Positions 25,437 to 36,784 are shown, counted from the stretch's first letter. The stretch: DNA of 64,000 bases from CAVQGZ01 sp963712175 (GCA_963712175.1 CAVQGZ010000004.1:930001-994000), one strand, 5' to 3'. Translations and numbers: made by a program. The notes: generated from the sequence alone by a model not told the origin.

Positions 25437-26824
25437 CTGCTCCGATGCGCCCTGACCAGATGGTGGAGACGGCCCTGGCGACCTCCACCGCGGACGGGTG
25501 CGTCGTGCTGGTCGAGGAGAGCCACCAGGCCAACCTGCGATGGGCGGGCAACACCCTGACCACCAACGGCGATGCACGAGCACGATCGATGACGGTCGTC
25601 GCCGTGGCCGGGGACGACGACGACGCTGCCGCCGCGGCGCTCACGCGAACGGTCGCACACCCCGACGAGATCACCGACCTGGTCACCGACGCTGCGGACC
25701 TGGCGGCGCGCACCCCACGCGAGCAGAGTGCCGCCCCCTTGGTGCCGGGCGAGCAGTCCGCCGACTTCACCGAGCCGCCCGCGGCAGGCGGCATCTCGGT
25801 GCTGGATGGCGTCGCCGGTGACCTCGGCGACGTCCTGGCCCGGGCCCGCTCGTCCGGCATCCTCACCTACGGCTACGCCGAGCACGTCCTGACCACGTCC
25901 TACCTCGGCACCTCCGCAGGGGTGCGGTCCCGGCAGGTGCAGCCGTCGGGCCATCTGACGATCACCGCCAAGGACGACACCCTCGCCTCATCCACCTGGA
26001 CCGGACGGGCCACGCGTGACTTCAGCGACATCGACCTGCACGAGCTCGACGACGAGCTACGACGCAGGCTGGCGTGGTCGGCACGCACGGTCGACCTCTC
26101 CCCCGGCCGGTACCGCACCGTCCTCCCCCCGACCTCGGTCGCCGACCTTGCCGTCAGCGCCTACTGGGAGATGGGCGCGCTTGCCGCGCACGAGGGCCGC
26201 ACCGTCTACGCCCGTCCGGGCCGGGGCACGAAGGTCGGGCAGCAGATCGTCGACCCACGCGTGACCCTGCGCTCGGATCCGTCCTACCCAGGCCTGGAGT
26301 GCGCCGACGTTGTCATGACCGCAGCATCGAGCCCCATGTCCAGCGTCTTCGACAACGGGTTGGCGATGGCTGCGACCGACTGGGTGGCGCGCGGCAGGCT
26401 CGAGTCGCTCGTGGCGACCCGGCACTCCGCATCGGTGACGGGCCTTCCCCTGACGCCGGGGATCGACAACCTCGTCCTCGAGGTGGCCGGCGGAAGGGGC
26501 TCCGTCGAGGACCTCGCGGCCGGGCTGGACGACGGCCTGCTGCTCACCTCGCTGTGGTACATCCGAGAGGTCGACCCGCGGACGTTGCTGCTCACCGGGC
26601 TGACACGCGACGGTGTGTTCGTCGTGCGCGGTGGCGAGGTCGTCGGGGCCGCGCCGAACTTCCGGTTCAACGAGAGCCCGGTCGACCTGCTCGGCCGTAT
26701 CCATGCCGCCGGTGCCACCGTCGCAACCTTCAGCCGCGAGTGGGGCGAGTGGTTCCCCAGGACGGCGATGCCGGCGTTGACCGTCGACGACTTCAACGTC
26801 TCGACGCTGAGCGAGGCCCACTAG
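25433..26824 (+). CDS. TldE/PmbA-type metalloprotease partner
   Basis: 463 residues from the ATG overlapping the tldD stop. It has the TldE fold but not the HExxxH site, as expected for the non-catalytic partner, which forms the substrate tunnel with TldD. Visible segments are HQANLRWAGNTLTTNGDARA near the N-terminus, LTYGYAEHVLTTSYLGTSAG in the middle, and YIREVDPRTLLLTGLTRDGV with FVVRGGEVVGAAPNFRFNES near the C-terminus. The gene ends 6 bases before the convergent gcvP stop. The overlap with tldD indicates coupled translation and equal dosage. Confidence 0.9.
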   Translation: MTAPMRPDQMVETALATSTADGCVVLVEESHQANLRWAGNTLTTNGDARARSMTVVAVAGDDDDAAAAALTRTVAHPDEITDLVTDAADLAARTPREQSAAPLVPGEQSADFTEPPAAGGISVLDGVAGDLGDVLARARSSGILTYGYAEHVLTTSYLGTSAGVRSRQVQPSGHLTITAKDDTLASSTWTGRATRDFSDIDLHELDDELRRRLAWSARTVDLSPGRYRTVLPPTSVADLAVSAYWEMGALAAHEGRTVYARPGRGTKVGQQIVDPRVTLRSDPSYPGLECADVVMTAASSPMSSVFDNGLAMAATDWVARGRLESLVATRHSASVTGLPLTPGIDNLVLEVAGGRGSVEDLAAGLDDGLLLTSLWYIREVDPRTLLLTGLTRDGVFVVRGGEVVGAAPNFRFNESPVDLLGRIHAAGATVATFSREWGEWFPRTAMPALTVDDFNVSTLSEAH

Positions 26825-26829
26825 CCGCG

Positions 26830-29673
<2,844 letters not shown>

Positions 29674-29685
29674 GTCCGCCGGAGG

Positions 29686-30270
<585 letters not shown>

Positions 30271-30319
30271 CGCCTGCCCCTTCGCGAGTCACAGTCGTGG
30301 AACTACATCCACGTCCGCG

Positions 30320-30348
30320 ACCGTAGGGACTTCGGGCAGCCCGGTCAA
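30320..30348 (-). promoter_or_regulatory. Vegetative promoter of the MerR-gcvP unit
   Basis: On the minus strand TTGACC (30348-30343) is followed by 17 bases and TACGGT (30325-30320), a near-consensus housekeeping promoter. Transcription would start near 30313, leaving a leader of about 43 bases. Confidence 0.7.
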
Positions 30349-30363
30349 CGCAACACGCCACAT

Positions 30364-30380
30364 CTCAACCTGACGTTGAG
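30364..30380. promoter_or_regulatory. Palindromic operator candidate CTCAA-N7-TTGAG
   Basis: CTCAA at 30364-30368 and TTGAG at 30376-30380 form a perfect dyad 15 bases upstream of the -35 of the MerR-gcvP promoter. Its position fits activation or autoregulation by one of the MerR proteins of the locus. Confidence 0.5.
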
Positions 30381-30393
30381 GCTCAGAGTCGCC

Positions 30394-30882
30394 TCACGCG
30401 TCGCTGTCCGGCTCGTCCTCGGACTCGAAGTCCTCCGGTGACACGTGGTCGAGGAACTCCCGGAACTTCTCCACCTCGTCCTCGTTCTCGCTCGGCAGGT
30501 TGAGACCCGCCTCGTCCAGCACCGCCTCGGCGCCGACAACCGGGCTCTGGGTACGCAGCGCGAGCGCGATCGCGTCCGACGGACGGGCGCTCACCTCGAC
30601 CCCGCCCTCGAAGACCAGGACGGCGTAGAACACTCCATCGGACAAGTCGGTGATCTGCACCTCGACCAGGCTCGACTCCAGCGCCGCGACGATGTCGCGC
30701 ATCAGGTCGTGGGTGAGGGGTCGCGGCGGGGTGACGCCCTGCTGGGCGAAGGCGATGGCCGAGGCCTCGCTGGCGCCGATCCAGATCGGCAGGTAGCGCT
30801 CCCCGTCGGTCTCCCGGAGCAGCACGATCGGCTGGTTGGACGGCATCTCCACCCGGACGCCGACGACTTCGAGCGGTAGCAC
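30394..30882 (-). CDS. Bifunctional nuclease (BFN/DUF151) domain protein
   Basis: 162 residues from the GTG at 30882; a much longer upstream open frame overlaps ftsR and is not used. The DUF151 core is clear: LPLEVVGVRVEMPSNQPIVL, ERYLPIWIGASEASAIAFAQ, PPRPLTHDLMRDIVAAL, and VSARPSDAIALALRTQSPV. The C-terminal tail is very acidic. The family is annotated as bifunctional nuclease after a plant protein; its bacterial function is unproven. It sits between ftsR and the second MerR gene, as Rv1829 does in M. tuberculosis. TAGTCT lies 7 bases before the GTG, so the gene may have a leaderless transcript. Confidence 0.9.
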   Translation of the reverse strand: MLPLEVVGVRVEMPSNQPIVLLRETDGERYLPIWIGASEASAIAFAQQGVTPPRPLTHDLMRDIVAALESSLVEVQITDLSDGVFYAVLVFEGGVEVSARPSDAIALALRTQSPVVGAEAVLDEAGLNLPSENEDEVEKFREFLDHVSPEDFESEDEPDSDA

Positions 30883-30895
30883 GTCTGCCAGACTA
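30883..30895 (-). promoter_or_regulatory. -10 element overlapping the ftsR stop (BFN gene)
   Basis: Minus-strand TAGTCT (30895-30890) starts with the ftsR TAG stop and is 7 bases before the GTG at 30882. No Shine-Dalgarno is present, so a leaderless BFN transcript is predicted. Confidence 0.5.
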
Positions 30896-31636
30896 GCGGT
30901 GCAGAACGCGGCGCACACCGGCACGCACCAGGGCGGTGCGCAGCTGCAGGGACAGCGCTGCGATCTCGCGCGCGGCCTCCTCGGCGCGGCTGGCTGCGTC
31001 GTCGCTGCGCATCCGCTGCAGCGGGCCAACGGCCTGGTCGACAAGATCGATCTCCCGGTCGGCTGCCGTGCGAAACCCACGCAGGTGCCGCGGCTCGAGG
31101 CCGAACTGCCCGAGCTCGACACAGATGCGGGCAACCGCGAGGGCGTCGGCGTCGTAGTGACCCGACGGGCGTGGCTGGACCAGGCCGTGCTGCTCGAGCG
31201 AGGCGAGCTGCCTCTCGGTGGTCCCCGCCGACTCGACCAGCTCGGCTCGGGTGAGCGTGACATCGGCACCGTCGCGGACGAGCTCATCGGCTCGAGGGCC
31301 CTCGACCGCCCCGACCTCGCGAGGGACCCCTGGCCTGCCCAACGGCGCGGCCGGTCGCAACCCCCGGTCGATGGCGTCGAGGTGCTCGCGAATCACCTTC
31401 AACGGAAGGTAGTGGTCGCGCTGCGCCCCGAGCACGTAGCGAAGTCTCTCGACGTCGTCATGGGTGAACCGTCGGTAACCCGACGGTGCTCGTTGTGGCT
31501 CCACCAGCCCCTCGGCCTCGAGGAAGCGGATCTTCGAGATGGTCACGTCAGGAAAGTCCTCGCGCAGCGATGACAGCACCTGCCCGATGGACATCGTCGA
31601 CCCACGGCCGGGCGCCGCCGAGGCCGTAGCGGTCAT
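30893..31636 (-). CDS. ftsR: MerR-family regulator FtsR
   Basis: 247 residues from the ATG overlapping the garA stop (ATGA). The N-terminal winged helix MSIGQVLSSLREDFPDVTIS, IRFLEAEGLVEPQRAPSGYR and FTHDDVERLRYVLGAQRDHY is followed by a second helical domain resembling another MerR-like module (LTRAELVESAGTTERQLASL). Position next to the FHA gene matches Cg1631 (FtsR, an activator of ftsZ in Corynebacterium) and Rv1828. In this organism a role in cell division is inferred from that synteny. A Pro/Ala-rich linker separates the two domains. Confidence 0.88.
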   Translation of the reverse strand: MTATASAAPGRGSTMSIGQVLSSLREDFPDVTISKIRFLEAEGLVEPQRAPSGYRRFTHDDVERLRYVLGAQRDHYLPLKVIREHLDAIDRGLRPAAPLGRPGVPREVGAVEGPRADELVRDGADVTLTRAELVESAGTTERQLASLEQHGLVQPRPSGHYDADALAVARICVELGQFGLEPRHLRGFRTAADREIDLVDQAVGPLQRMRSDDAASRAEEAAREIAALSLQLRTALVRAGVRRVLHR

Positions 31637-32169
31637 GCGACGTAGTACACGAGGCGGTACTTGCCGACCTGGACCTCGTCTCCGTTGCTGAGCGAGACCT
31701 CGTCGACGCGGTCCCGGTTCACGTAGGTGCCGTTGAGACTGCCCACGTCACGCACCACGAAGCCGTCGGCGGCGCGGCGGAACTCGGCGTGCCGGCGCGA
31801 GACGGTCACATCGTCCAGGAAGACGTCGGAGTCGGGGTGACGGCCAGCCGTGACCATGTCGCCGTCGAGCAGGAACCGTGAGCCCGCGTTGGGTCCACGC
31901 TGAACCACCAGCATGGCCGACCCCGTCGGTAGGGCGTCGACAGCCGCCTTGGACTCCGGGTCGAGATTGTCGAGCCCTTCGGGGCTCTCGTCCTGCTCGC
32001 TCGCGGGTGCGACCCCTTCACCCTGGTGGGCGGGAAGGGCAAACGTCGTTGTGCTGTCCACCAGGTCCGACGCCGGCCGGTGCATCCGAGCACCGCAGAA
32101 CGGGCAGAACCGGGCCCCCTCGGCGAGGTCGTCGGGAATGTCGCGACTGCACTGCGAGCAGGTGATCAC
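31633..32169 (-). CDS. garA: FHA-domain regulator GarA/OdhI with N-terminal zinc ribbon
   Basis: 178 residues from the GTG at 32169 with GGAGG just upstream. The FHA domain at about 85-175 has the phosphothreonine-binding residues GRHPDSDVFLDDVTVSRRHA and DVGSLNGTYVNRDRV. GarA/OdhI inhibits 2-oxoglutarate dehydrogenase and controls glutamate metabolism; phosphorylation of an N-terminal Thr by Ser/Thr kinases switches it off. The DSTTTFALP segment near residue 40 is the likely equivalent of the ETTSVF phospho-site. Unusually, residues 1-30 form a CxxC-CxxC zinc ribbon (CSQCSRDI...FCPFCGARM) not present in mycobacterial GarA. Confidence 0.9.
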   Translation of the reverse strand: MITCSQCSRDIPDDLAEGARFCPFCGARMHRPASDLVDSTTTFALPAHQGEGVAPASEQDESPEGLDNLDPESKAAVDALPTGSAMLVVQRGPNAGSRFLLDGDMVTAGRHPDSDVFLDDVTVSRRHAEFRRAADGFVVRDVGSLNGTYVNRDRVDEVSLSNGDEVQVGKYRLVYYVA

Positions 32170-32236
32170 ATGGCCTCCAGGGCAGGCACCGCTCGTGGAC
32201 GGCTACCTCGATACAAAGTTGAGGGTGAGACTCCCA

Positions 32237-32265
32237 ACGCTAGAGAGTCCGGTGGGGCCGGTCAA
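32237..32265 (-). promoter_or_regulatory. Vegetative promoter of garA
   Basis: On the minus strand TTGACC (32265-32260), 17 bases, then TAGCGT (32242-32237). It lies directly after the gcvH stop and gives a leader of about 60 bases that contains one CCTCAAC half-site like the operator at 30364-30380. Confidence 0.7.
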
Positions 32266-32269
32266 GGCG

Positions 32270-32650
32270 TCAGCCTGTCTCGGCCCGGTAGGCCGCGGCA
32301 TCCATCAGTCCGTCGAGCACAGCGGGGTCAGCCACCTCGAGCTCGACCATCCAGCCGGCTCCGTAGGGGTCGTCGTTGACGAGCTCCGGAGCGGCGTCCA
32401 GCTCCTCGTTGCACGCCACCACGGTTCCGGCCACCGGCGCGTAGAGGTCGCTCACGCTCTTGGTCGACTCCACCTCACCGAAGGTCGCCTCCCCGTCGAG
32501 CTGGGTACCGATCGCGGGAAGCGACACGTAGACCACGTCACCGAGCTGCTCCTGAGCGAAGTCGGTGATCCCGACGCGCACGCGGTTCGAGTCCGCAACG
32601 ACCTCGACCCACTCGTGCTGGGCTGTGTAGCGACGATCGTCGGGAACCAT
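32270..32650 (-). CDS. gcvH: Glycine cleavage system H protein
   Basis: 126 residues from the ATG at 32650 with AGGAG upstream; a longer open frame upstream is rejected. The lipoyl domain is complete. EVESTKSVSDLYAPVAG carries the lipoylated Lys, with VGITDFAQEQLGDVVYVSLP before it and the C-terminal DDPYGAGWMVELEV helix. GcvH shuttles the aminomethyl group from GcvP (26830-29673) to GcvT. It lies 13 bases after a DUF881 gene and is separated from garA by that gene's promoter. Linkage of gcvH with garA is conserved across actinobacteria. Confidence 0.95.
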   Translation of the reverse strand: MVPDDRRYTAQHEWVEVVADSNRVRVGITDFAQEQLGDVVYVSLPAIGTQLDGEATFGEVESTKSVSDLYAPVAGTVVACNEELDAAPELVNDDPYGAGWMVELEVADPAVLDGLMDAAAYRAETG

Positions 32651-32663
32651 GTGACTCCTGTCC

Positions 32664-33437
32664 TCAGCCGACGGCGTCGGCGTCCTCGGGTACGGCTGGA
32701 CGAGCGTAGGAGGGTTCGGTCGGCTGGTGCAACGCGTCGACCACGAGCTCGTCGGACTCCCTGATCGACACGCTCGCACCCGCTGACTCCATGGTTGCCA
32801 CGGCTCCACCGGGGATTCCCAGGGCCTTCGAGAGCGTCGCCGGGTCACCGACCGCCGTGATCGTGTACGGGGGGCCCAGGCTCACACCACCGACCACCAC
32901 CTCCCCGGTGGCTGAGTCGGTGAAGGCGGTGCTGGCCACGACTCGGACCTGGCGCTCCGGCGCTCCCGATACCTGCATGGCCTCGGCGCCGGCGTCGCGC
33001 AGCTCCTGGATCGTGCTCAGCATGCTCGAGCCGTCGACTACTCCACCGGGGTCGGAGACGCCGAGCTCGACGCCGGGGCCGAGCGCTGGAAGAGTCCCGG
33101 CCAAGATCCCCAGCGTGTTGAGGCGGTCCTCGGCCTCGGCCTGCGCGGCCTCGCTGTCACCGGCTCCGGCGATGAGCTCCGCTCGTGCCTCCTCGAGTCG
33201 GGTGACCTCCTCTTCGAGCGACTCCGCTCGCGTGCCCAGCCCGTCCAGGATCTGGATCAGGTCGGCTCGGCTGGCACGGTCCAACACGTCGTCGGGAGCG
33301 GCGATCTGGATCGCGGCGGCGAAACCGAGGGCCGCCAGAAGCACCGTCGTGATGACAGTCCCGGTGCCCGAGCGCCACGACAGGGCCTCCCGCAGCCGGG
33401 ATCGCGCCAGTGCCGGGGTCAGCTGCTCGTCGGACAC
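32664..33437 (-). CDS. DUF881 family membrane-anchored protein
   Basis: 257 residues from a GTG. A short cytoplasmic N-terminus is followed by a membrane helix (TGTVITTVLLAALGFAAAIQ, about 26-48), a coiled-coil (GLGTRAESLEEEVTRLEEAR) and a C-terminal globular domain (PALGPGVELGVSDPGGVVDG, MLSTIQELRDAGAEAMQVSG, PPYTITAVGDPATLSKAL). DUF881 proteins resemble septum-associated coiled-coil proteins and occur in pairs around the small basic protein gene in actinobacteria and firmicutes. Function is unknown, perhaps in cell division or envelope. It corresponds to Rv1825 by position. Confidence 0.85.
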   Translation of the reverse strand: MSDEQLTPALARSRLREALSWRSGTGTVITTVLLAALGFAAAIQIAAPDDVLDRASRADLIQILDGLGTRAESLEEEVTRLEEARAELIAGAGDSEAAQAEAEDRLNTLGILAGTLPALGPGVELGVSDPGGVVDGSSMLSTIQELRDAGAEAMQVSGAPERQVRVVASTAFTDSATGEVVVGGVSLGPPYTITAVGDPATLSKALGIPGGAVATMESAGASVSIRESDELVVDALHQPTEPSYARPAVPEDADAVG

Positions 33438-33438
33438 G

Positions 33439-33771
33439 TCAAGCGCCCAGGAGCAGGCGGCGCATCGCCGCGGCGTTGGTGAAGATCCGGATGCCGAGCA
33501 CCACGATGACCGCTGTCGTCAGCTGCGCACCGACCCCGAGCTGGTTGCCGAGGAACACGATGAGGGTCGCGAGCAGGACGTTCGAGACGAAGGAGACCAC
33601 GAACACCCGGTCGTCGAAGACGCCCTCCAACGTTGCCCGACCGGCACCGAGCAGCGCGTCGAGGGCTGCGACCACGGCAATCGGTAGGTATGGCTCCAGC
33701 GAGGTCGGGACCGAGACGTTCAGCGCGACACCGAGGACGATGCCGATCACGAGACCGATGACGGGGATCAC
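33439..33771 (-). CDS. sbp: Small basic protein (DUF1290), membrane
   Basis: 110 residues from a GTG overlapping the upstream DUF881 stop. Three hydrophobic helices: VIGLVIGIVLGVALNVSVP, PYLPIAVVAALDALLGAGR and a long one over FVVSFVSNVLLATLIVFLG. The family motif ALDALLGAGRATLEGVFDDR lies in the middle. This short protein is always between two DUF881 genes (Rv1823-Rv1825 in M. tuberculosis, also in Bacillus near ftsZ). A role in cell division is suspected from context only. It ends 2 bases before the next GTG, so expression is tightly coupled. Confidence 0.88.
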   Translation of the reverse strand: MIPVIGLVIGIVLGVALNVSVPTSLEPYLPIAVVAALDALLGAGRATLEGVFDDRVFVVSFVSNVLLATLIVFLGNQLGVGAQLTTAVIVVLGIRIFTNAAAMRRLLLGA

Positions 33772-34630
33772 GCCGGGCCCTCCGCAGAGTCAGGTGTCAC
33801 GGGTCGGGCGTACCGCAGCGGGCCGGCGGGCTCACCGGCCATGGTGAGGTCGTCGGCAACGGAGTCGATGCTGAAACGGATGCCCGCGGAGAGGTTCACC
33901 GCTTGTAGCCACTCCCCACCGCTGGAACGAAGAAATCCGGTCGCCAGACTACGTGGGTCGCCGATCGCCGTGACGTCGTACGGCCCGACGACCGGGTTGT
34001 AGTTGACCAGGATCACGTCCTGCACCGATCGAATCGCGGTCAGCGAGCCGACACGCTGCCCGTTGACCGCCACCGCCTCGGCTCCCGCCTCCCACAGCCC
34101 GTTGACGACCTGCTGGATGTCGATGTCCAAGACCTGTGACAAGGCCTGGTCACCGCCCCCGACAGAGGAGTCCCCGTCGCTCACGACCACCCTGGCTCCG
34201 GGTCCTGCCACGGGCGCGACGCCTGCGCTGAGCCCCAGGCGCTGGATCTCCTGCGCCTGCCCCTCCCCCAGCATGGCCGAGCCCAGAGCCGCCTCGCGGA
34301 GCTCACGAACCTGCCCATCGAGGTCTGCCACCGTCGCCTGGAGCGCTTCGACCTCGTCTCGAGCGTCCTGTGCCAGGGCGACCAGACTGCTCCGCTCGGA
34401 CTCCACGACGTCGGCGCGCTCGCGGGTGGCCACGACGAGCAGGCCCACGAGCAGCCCCACGAGCGCCACCGTCAGGAGCGTGACCGCCCATCCCCCGGGG
34501 GGTGTGAGCTGCCCCGAGACGCCCGTGCTGCGCTGCGATCCCGGTACGCCGGGTTGAGCGCCTCCGCGGCGATGCGTTCGACCAGGGCCGCGGAGGGGTC
34601 ACTCGACGAGACTGTGGTGGACGTTGGCAC
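33768..34630 (-). CDS. DUF881 family protein (frame broken near its N-terminus)
   Basis: The main frame (34469-33768) gives a membrane helix (VALVGLLVGLLVVATRERAD), a coiled-coil and the DUF881 globular domain (GPGARVVVSDGDSSVGGGDQ, VVGPYDVTAIGDPRSLA). The natural N-terminus lies in another frame. A GTG at 34630, just 4 bases after the pgsA stop, starts VPTSTTVSSSDPSAALVERI and continues through AAEALNPAYRDRSAARAS. It then stops matching at a run of C and G at 34492-34502. Adding one base there joins SSHPP to GGWAVTLLTVALVG, giving a normal DUF881 protein of about 287 residues. A sequencing error in the homopolymer is the likely cause. Confidence 0.75.
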
Positions 34631-34633
34631 GGC

Positions 34634-35269
34634 TCATCGCTCCACACGCTGGGCGCGGATGAGTCGGCGAGCCTGCTCCAGGTAGAGCACCGCAGCAACC
34701 CAGTACAGGGCGACACCCCAGATGGCGAACGCCCACCCGAACACGAGGGCGACCGTTCCCAGGCTCCCGTCGAGCTCGCCGAGCAGCAGCAGGGGCAGCG
34801 CGTAGAGCAGGTTGAACGTGGCCGCCTTGCCGAGGAAGTGCACCGGCAGCGGACCCAGCCCGTAGCGCCGCAGTACCGGGATGACCAGAGCCAGCACGAC
34901 ATCGCGCAGGATGATGAGGCCCGCGAACCACCAGGGGATGATGTCGCGCGCGACGAACGCGACGACCGTGGCCACGATGTAGAGACGGTCCGCTACCGGG
35001 TCGAGCAGCTGGCCGACCCGGCTGATCTGGTTCCACCGCCTGGCCAAGAAGCCGTCGAGCCAGTCGGTGAACGCGGACAGGCCGAGGATGAACAGAGCCA
35101 GCAGGTCGGCCCACGGCTCCCGGGGCACGAGCAGCAGCCACAGGAACACCGGAACCAGCGCCACCCGGGAGAAGGACAGCAGGTTGGGGACCGTCAGCAC
35201 CCGGTCCGTCGTCACCTCGTACCGCTCCAGGTCACGCTCGCGACGGGACGGCTCCTGCTGCGCAGTCAC
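34634..35269 (-). CDS. CDP-alcohol phosphatidyltransferase (PgsA-like)
   Basis: 211 residues from the GTG at 35269; longer upstream starts are rejected. The CDP-alcohol phosphotransferase motif is present as LSAFTDWLDGFLARRWNQIS and RVGQLLDPVADRLYIVA, i.e. DG-x2-AR-x8-G-x3-D-x3-D. Membrane helices span most of the protein. It makes a phosphatidyl-alcohol, probably phosphatidylglycerophosphate or another phospholipid, from CDP-diacylglycerol at the membrane. By position it equals mycobacterial PgsA2 (Rv1822), upstream of the DUF881/sbp genes. TAGCGT 7 bases before the GTG suggests a leaderless transcript that heads the whole minus-strand operon. Confidence 0.92.
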   Translation of the reverse strand: MTAQQEPSRRERDLERYEVTTDRVLTVPNLLSFSRVALVPVFLWLLLVPREPWADLLALFILGLSAFTDWLDGFLARRWNQISRVGQLLDPVADRLYIVATVVAFVARDIIPWWFAGLIILRDVVLALVIPVLRRYGLGPLPVHFLGKAATFNLLYALPLLLLGELDGSLGTVALVFGWAFAIWGVALYWVAAVLYLEQARRLIRAQRVER

Positions 35270-35282
35270 CTGACGAACGCTA
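35270..35282 (-). promoter_or_regulatory. -10 element for leaderless pgsA-like gene
   Basis: Minus-strand TAGCGT (35282-35277) stands 7 bases before the GTG at 35269, with no ribosome site between. It fits a leaderless start at the head of the pgsA-DUF881-sbp-DUF881-gcvH unit. Confidence 0.55.
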
Positions 35283-35322
35283 GCCGCTTGGACCACGACG
35301 ACCCGCACCCCACACTGGGGCC

Positions 35323-36171
35323 GTGCACGAGCGGTCGCCCTACGTCCCGGTGGACGGCCGCCCTCTGCGGATGAGCCTGGGACTGCGTACCCTCGACCTC
35401 GAGGGTTGGCTCGAGGTCGACGGGGACCGGGACGGCGACCTCGCCGCCAAGCAGCGGCTCCTGGCAGACCGGCACGACGACGTCGTCGCGCACCTTCCGA
35501 CCGGGCAGGACGCGGCCCAGGAGGTCTTGGACCTCGTCGTCGAATGGCTGGAGTCCCATCATCCCCGGCTGGCCGAGTCGCCGGACCCTGCGCTGCATCC
35601 CGTCGATGCCGCCGGCCGCCTCGTCCAGGAGGATCTGTGCGTCCTGACGCCCCACGACGCAACGTGGCGACTGACCGCCGCCTCGGTGTGCTCCCCGTCC
35701 CGCTGGCGACTCGCGGAGAAGATGGGAGCCTCGGTGGGCACCATCCACGACCCGGTGCCCGACTACCACCGCAGAATCGGCTCGCTCGTCGACACGACGC
35801 TTGACCGCCTCGAGCCCCGACGACCGCTGTGGCGGCTCAACTGGACAATCCTGGACGACCCGGCAGCCTTCCAGCCGTCGGTCGCGTCCCAGCGTGGCCG
35901 CCGCGTCGCCGACCTCGCGGAGCTGACCTTCCGGGTGGAGCGTCAGACGCTTCGGCGGCTGCCGCGCACGCGCGCCGTGCTCTTCACGATCCGCACCTAC
36001 CGCACCCCGTTGAGCGACGTCGTCGCCTCGCCGGCACGCGCGCACGACCTGGCCGCGACGCTGCGAACGTGCTCCCCCGCGCTCGCCGAGTACAAGGGAT
36101 GGACGTCCCTCCTCGCACCACTCATCGACACGCTGGAGGCAGTCCCCGTGCCCGACGACGAACCGGGATAG
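35323..36171 (+). CDS. DUF3445 (heme-dependent oxidative N-demethylase-like) protein
   Basis: 282 residues from a GTG. It matches the DUF3445 family, whose characterised members are heme-dependent oxidative N-demethylases. Visible conserved segments are LLADRHDDVVAHLPTGQDAA near the N-terminus, LTAASVCSPSRWRLAEKMGA and SVGTIHDPVPDYHRRIGS in the middle, and LWRLNWTILDDPAAFQ with LRRLPRTRAVLFTIRTYRTP later. The IHDPVP His is a possible heme ligand. The substrate is unknown. It is divergent from the pgsA-like gene and followed after 30 bases by the flavin-binding protein gene. Confidence 0.8.
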   Translation: MHERSPYVPVDGRPLRMSLGLRTLDLEGWLEVDGDRDGDLAAKQRLLADRHDDVVAHLPTGQDAAQEVLDLVVEWLESHHPRLAESPDPALHPVDAAGRLVQEDLCVLTPHDATWRLTAASVCSPSRWRLAEKMGASVGTIHDPVPDYHRRIGSLVDTTLDRLEPRRPLWRLNWTILDDPAAFQPSVASQRGRRVADLAELTFRVERQTLRRLPRTRAVLFTIRTYRTPLSDVVASPARAHDLAATLRTCSPALAEYKGWTSLLAPLIDTLEAVPVPDDEPG

Positions 36172-36201
36172 GTTCGTTGCGGAGCCGACGAAGGGCACAC
36201 G

Positions 36202-36783
36202 ATGACCGCGACAACCACCCCTGCCCACTACGTGCCCCTGGACCTGACGGGTTCGATGTGGGACGAGTTCTCGACCGTCGCCCCGCTCGTGCTCGTCGGC
36301 ACGATCGAGGCCGACGGGTCCCCGGACATCGCCCCCAAGCACCAGGCGATGCCGCTGGGCCATGGAACCCTCTTCGGCTTCGTCTGCAGGGACGACCACG
36401 CCACGTACCGCAACGCGGTCGCCACGGAGTCCTTCAGCGTCGGCTACCCCTCCGCCGAGATGGTTCTGCAGACGAGCCTGGCCGCGGCTCCGCGCGACTC
36501 CGACGGGGCGAAGCCAACCCTTGAGGTCCTCAGCCTCTCCCCCGCGACGGTCATCGACGGGGTGCTCGTCGACGGCTGTCCGGTTCAGCTCGAGTGCCGC
36601 CTCGAACGGATAGTCGACGACCTCGGCGAGAGTGCTCTGCTGGTCGGCCGCGTCGTGGCGGCCTACGCCACCCAGAAGGCGATGGCCGACCGCGTGCCGC
36701 TGCTGGCATACGTGCACCCGGGCCGGGTGGCCGCCGTCCACGAGACCAAGGGCTTCCCGTACCACCGCGGGTTCCACCGGTAG
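36202..36783 (+). CDS. Flavin reductase-like (split-barrel FMN-binding) protein
   Basis: 193 residues. It has the flavin-reductase-like split-barrel fold: PLVLVGTIEADGSPDIAPKH at the FMN-binding start, FGFVCRDDHATYRNAVATES, FSVGYPSAEMVLQTSLAAAP, and CPVQLECRLERIVDDLG. Members bind FMN and act as NAD(P)H:flavin reductases or related oxidoreductases. A partner oxygenase may be the DUF3445 protein just upstream, but that is inference. TAGGTT at 36169-36174, overlapping the DUF3445 stop, may be a -10, and GAAGGG serves as ribosome site. It ends 1 base before the convergent methyltransferase stop. Confidence 0.8.
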   Translation: MTATTTPAHYVPLDLTGSMWDEFSTVAPLVLVGTIEADGSPDIAPKHQAMPLGHGTLFGFVCRDDHATYRNAVATESFSVGYPSAEMVLQTSLAAAPRDSDGAKPTLEVLSLSPATVIDGVLVDGCPVQLECRLERIVDDLGESALLVGRVVAAYATQKAMADRVPLLAYVHPGRVAAVHETKGFPYHRGFHR

Positions 36784-36784
36784 G

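Noticed and set aside
23925..26824. TldD/TldE as part of a RiPP maturation cluster
   Set aside because: No short precursor gene, modification enzyme or exporter lies nearby. Neighbours are unrelated housekeeping genes.
30883..31287. Long N-terminal extension of the BFN protein
   Set aside because: It lies opposite the frame of ftsR and has no similarity. GTG 30882 with a leaderless promoter fits the family start.
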